From assembly GCF_964355755.1 (NCBI RefSeq), contig NC_092671.1, positions 39,883,304-39,947,303 on the forward strand: DNA of 64,000 nt, read 5' to 3'. How positions within the stretch are numbered: the first letter of the stretch is position 1; each line of letters starts with the position of its first letter. The notes under the pieces are model-generated. The model was not told where the DNA came from. It searched no databases and saw only the letters and a program-made list of their open reading frames with translations. The stretch comes from Antedon mediterranea. Its lineage: Eukaryota > Echinodermata > Crinoidea > Comatulida > Antedonidae. A program made the translations under genes and the position numbers. Shown here piece after piece: positions 62,758 through 64,000 of this stretch.

Positions 62758-64000
62758 GTGATCAATTTCGGTTTGTATTATATCCATGCTTTCATTGATG
62801 GATATACTTTTTGGAGAATGTAATATTTTAAGCCAATGTGCACATTAGTGACGTCATAAATAAGAATAAGACAATAATAATAGTTCATTCTTATATAGCG
62901 CTCTACAAGCAAGCTTCTCTAAGCGTTGAACATTATTACCCCAGTCATTTTTTGGATCAAACACGTATGGAAACATACTCCCATAATTCAGCTAGTAACC
63001 AGCGCAAAGTTATGTCTTGATCTAACCGGGTACCCATTTATATACCTGGGTGGAGAGAGGCAAACGTGAGTAAAGTATGTATACCAGTGATGGTAGTGAA
63101 CTGTATCATAGAAATCTGGCACCACCTTACATTTTGTTATCTTCTAAACATAGCACACAACTAAGGAAATATATACAATTGTATACGGTACTTTATTTTG
63201 GTCGTATAGTTAAAATAGAATGATCAGGGAGTCTCTTACTTATGTTTAAAGTGTACTTACCAACTAACAGCAGCAGGCCTACAAACATTCCAATACAACT
63301 TTAACAACATTCCAAAATTATCACAAACAACATTAATGTTCTCTCCAGGTGGCCAACTAAATAACACTAAGGAAAGACAGCGACACGCAGCAGCAAAAAG
63401 TATCAATTCTTTTCATGGCTTTTGTTATAGAAACAATAAGTTATCTAATGAAGCAACTAATTATCTATACACTGTACTCCATCGTGTGGACTGACGAGTT
63501 TGGATGGTATCGACGTTTAGGAGCAAAACGATGCATTCAAAGTCTCAAACGGGATGAACTGATATATATATAATGTAAAACACACAGAGGAACTAAAGGA
63601 TAAGTTTACAAATAGATGACAGAAAATTCGGATACAAACCGTCAAACCGTGAACTTTTCTGAAATTCGGCAGATCGTAAGCGTGCATTAAGAGGACTTGG
63701 TAATCGTTTTAACACCATTGAACCAAGGTCTCGTTTACTATTTAACCTTATTGATTATTTCTTCTATAGACACGAGCAACCTGCATTTTAAACTTAATTT
63801 ATCACAAAATTATGTCAATTAGCGGCTCATATAAGACCTTAACCTTCTAGAATTAAAAAGGTTTACGACACAAATGGTACAAAATTCCACTGCCTTGCGA
63901 ATACCTAATAAGCACTTTTGGAACCGAAAATTACGAAAAGACGAAATATAAAATTAATTTTTTAAAATTCCAATTTAATTCATAGAATTGGAAGCAATAA

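Larger units (their letters stand above)
50447..64000. other. Right flank: neurotrophin upstream region and gene-free repeats
   Basis: The 5' noncoding exon(s) and promoter of the neurotrophin gene should lie here but cannot be placed. No other coding exon is recognised in 13.5 kb. Contents: MITE-A copies 12 and 13, MITE-B copies at 53.2 and 59.9 kb, a MITE-B-derived tandem at 62.5 kb, two tRNA-derived SINEs, a 56-bp tandem at 54.3 kb, a 16-copy minisatellite at 58.6-59.2 kb and a tacgc-rich stretch at 55.38-55.55 kb. Open frames around 52.1-52.8 kb lie in more balanced sequence but show no recognisable domain. Confidence 0.5.

Noticed and set aside
62506-62787. Minus-strand open frame with 19-residue repeats
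   Set aside because: It is the translation of the 57-bp MITE-B tandem; the period happens to be a multiple of three.

Overview
The window is AT-rich animal nuclear DNA. Its genes are split by many short GT-AG introns and embedded in dispersed repeats. Several points suggest an invertebrate deuterostome, most likely an echinoderm: a secreted neurotrophin encoded in one coding exon, animal-type orthologues of CCT2, TMEM258 and KIAA2012, frequent taggcctac words, and tRNA-derived SINEs. The species cannot be fixed from the sequence alone.

Layout. 1-4,361 (minus): first coding exon of a MAP-kinase phosphatase (DUSP8/16 type); its catalytic exons lie beyond the left edge. 4.4-15.1 kb: no recognised gene, several locally duplicated AT-rich repeats. 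15,153-23,095 (minus): a complete 15-exon F-box/WD40 gene; all reading phases close to give 724 residues. 25,250-34,238 (minus): a 19-exon homologue of KIAA2012 with a long Glu/Arg-rich coiled coil. 35,625-36,466 (plus): TMEM258, an oligosaccharyltransferase subunit, arranged head-to-head with the KIAA2012 homologue. A spliced 27-codon reading frame sits directly downstream of TMEM258 and may make its mRNA bicistronic. 37,692-42,804 (minus): complete 13-exon CCT2, tail-to-tail with TMEM258. 42.9-49.7 kb: no gene recognised, repeats. 49,718-50,446 (minus): the neurotrophin coding exon, with signal peptide, prodomain, RKRR furin site and six-cysteine NGF knot. 50.5-64 kb: no gene recognised; MITEs, SINEs and satellites, including a 16-copy minisatellite.

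The gene set is a mixture of housekeeping genes (CCT2, TMEM258) and signalling or structural genes (DUSP, F-box/WD, neurotrophin, KIAA2012); nothing shows that they act together. The strongest structural theme is the repeat landscape. One palindromic MITE family (A) has 13 copies, mostly in introns. A second (B) has five dispersed copies and a local tandem amplification. Families A and B sit side by side in two places. There are also a third TA/TTAA-type MITE, two tRNA-derived SINE families present in pairs, two LINE 3' ends, and short hammerhead-ribozyme-like motifs.

Exon boundaries were derived by hand from splice signals and phase continuity. Functional names rest on recognised protein similarity; no database search was run.
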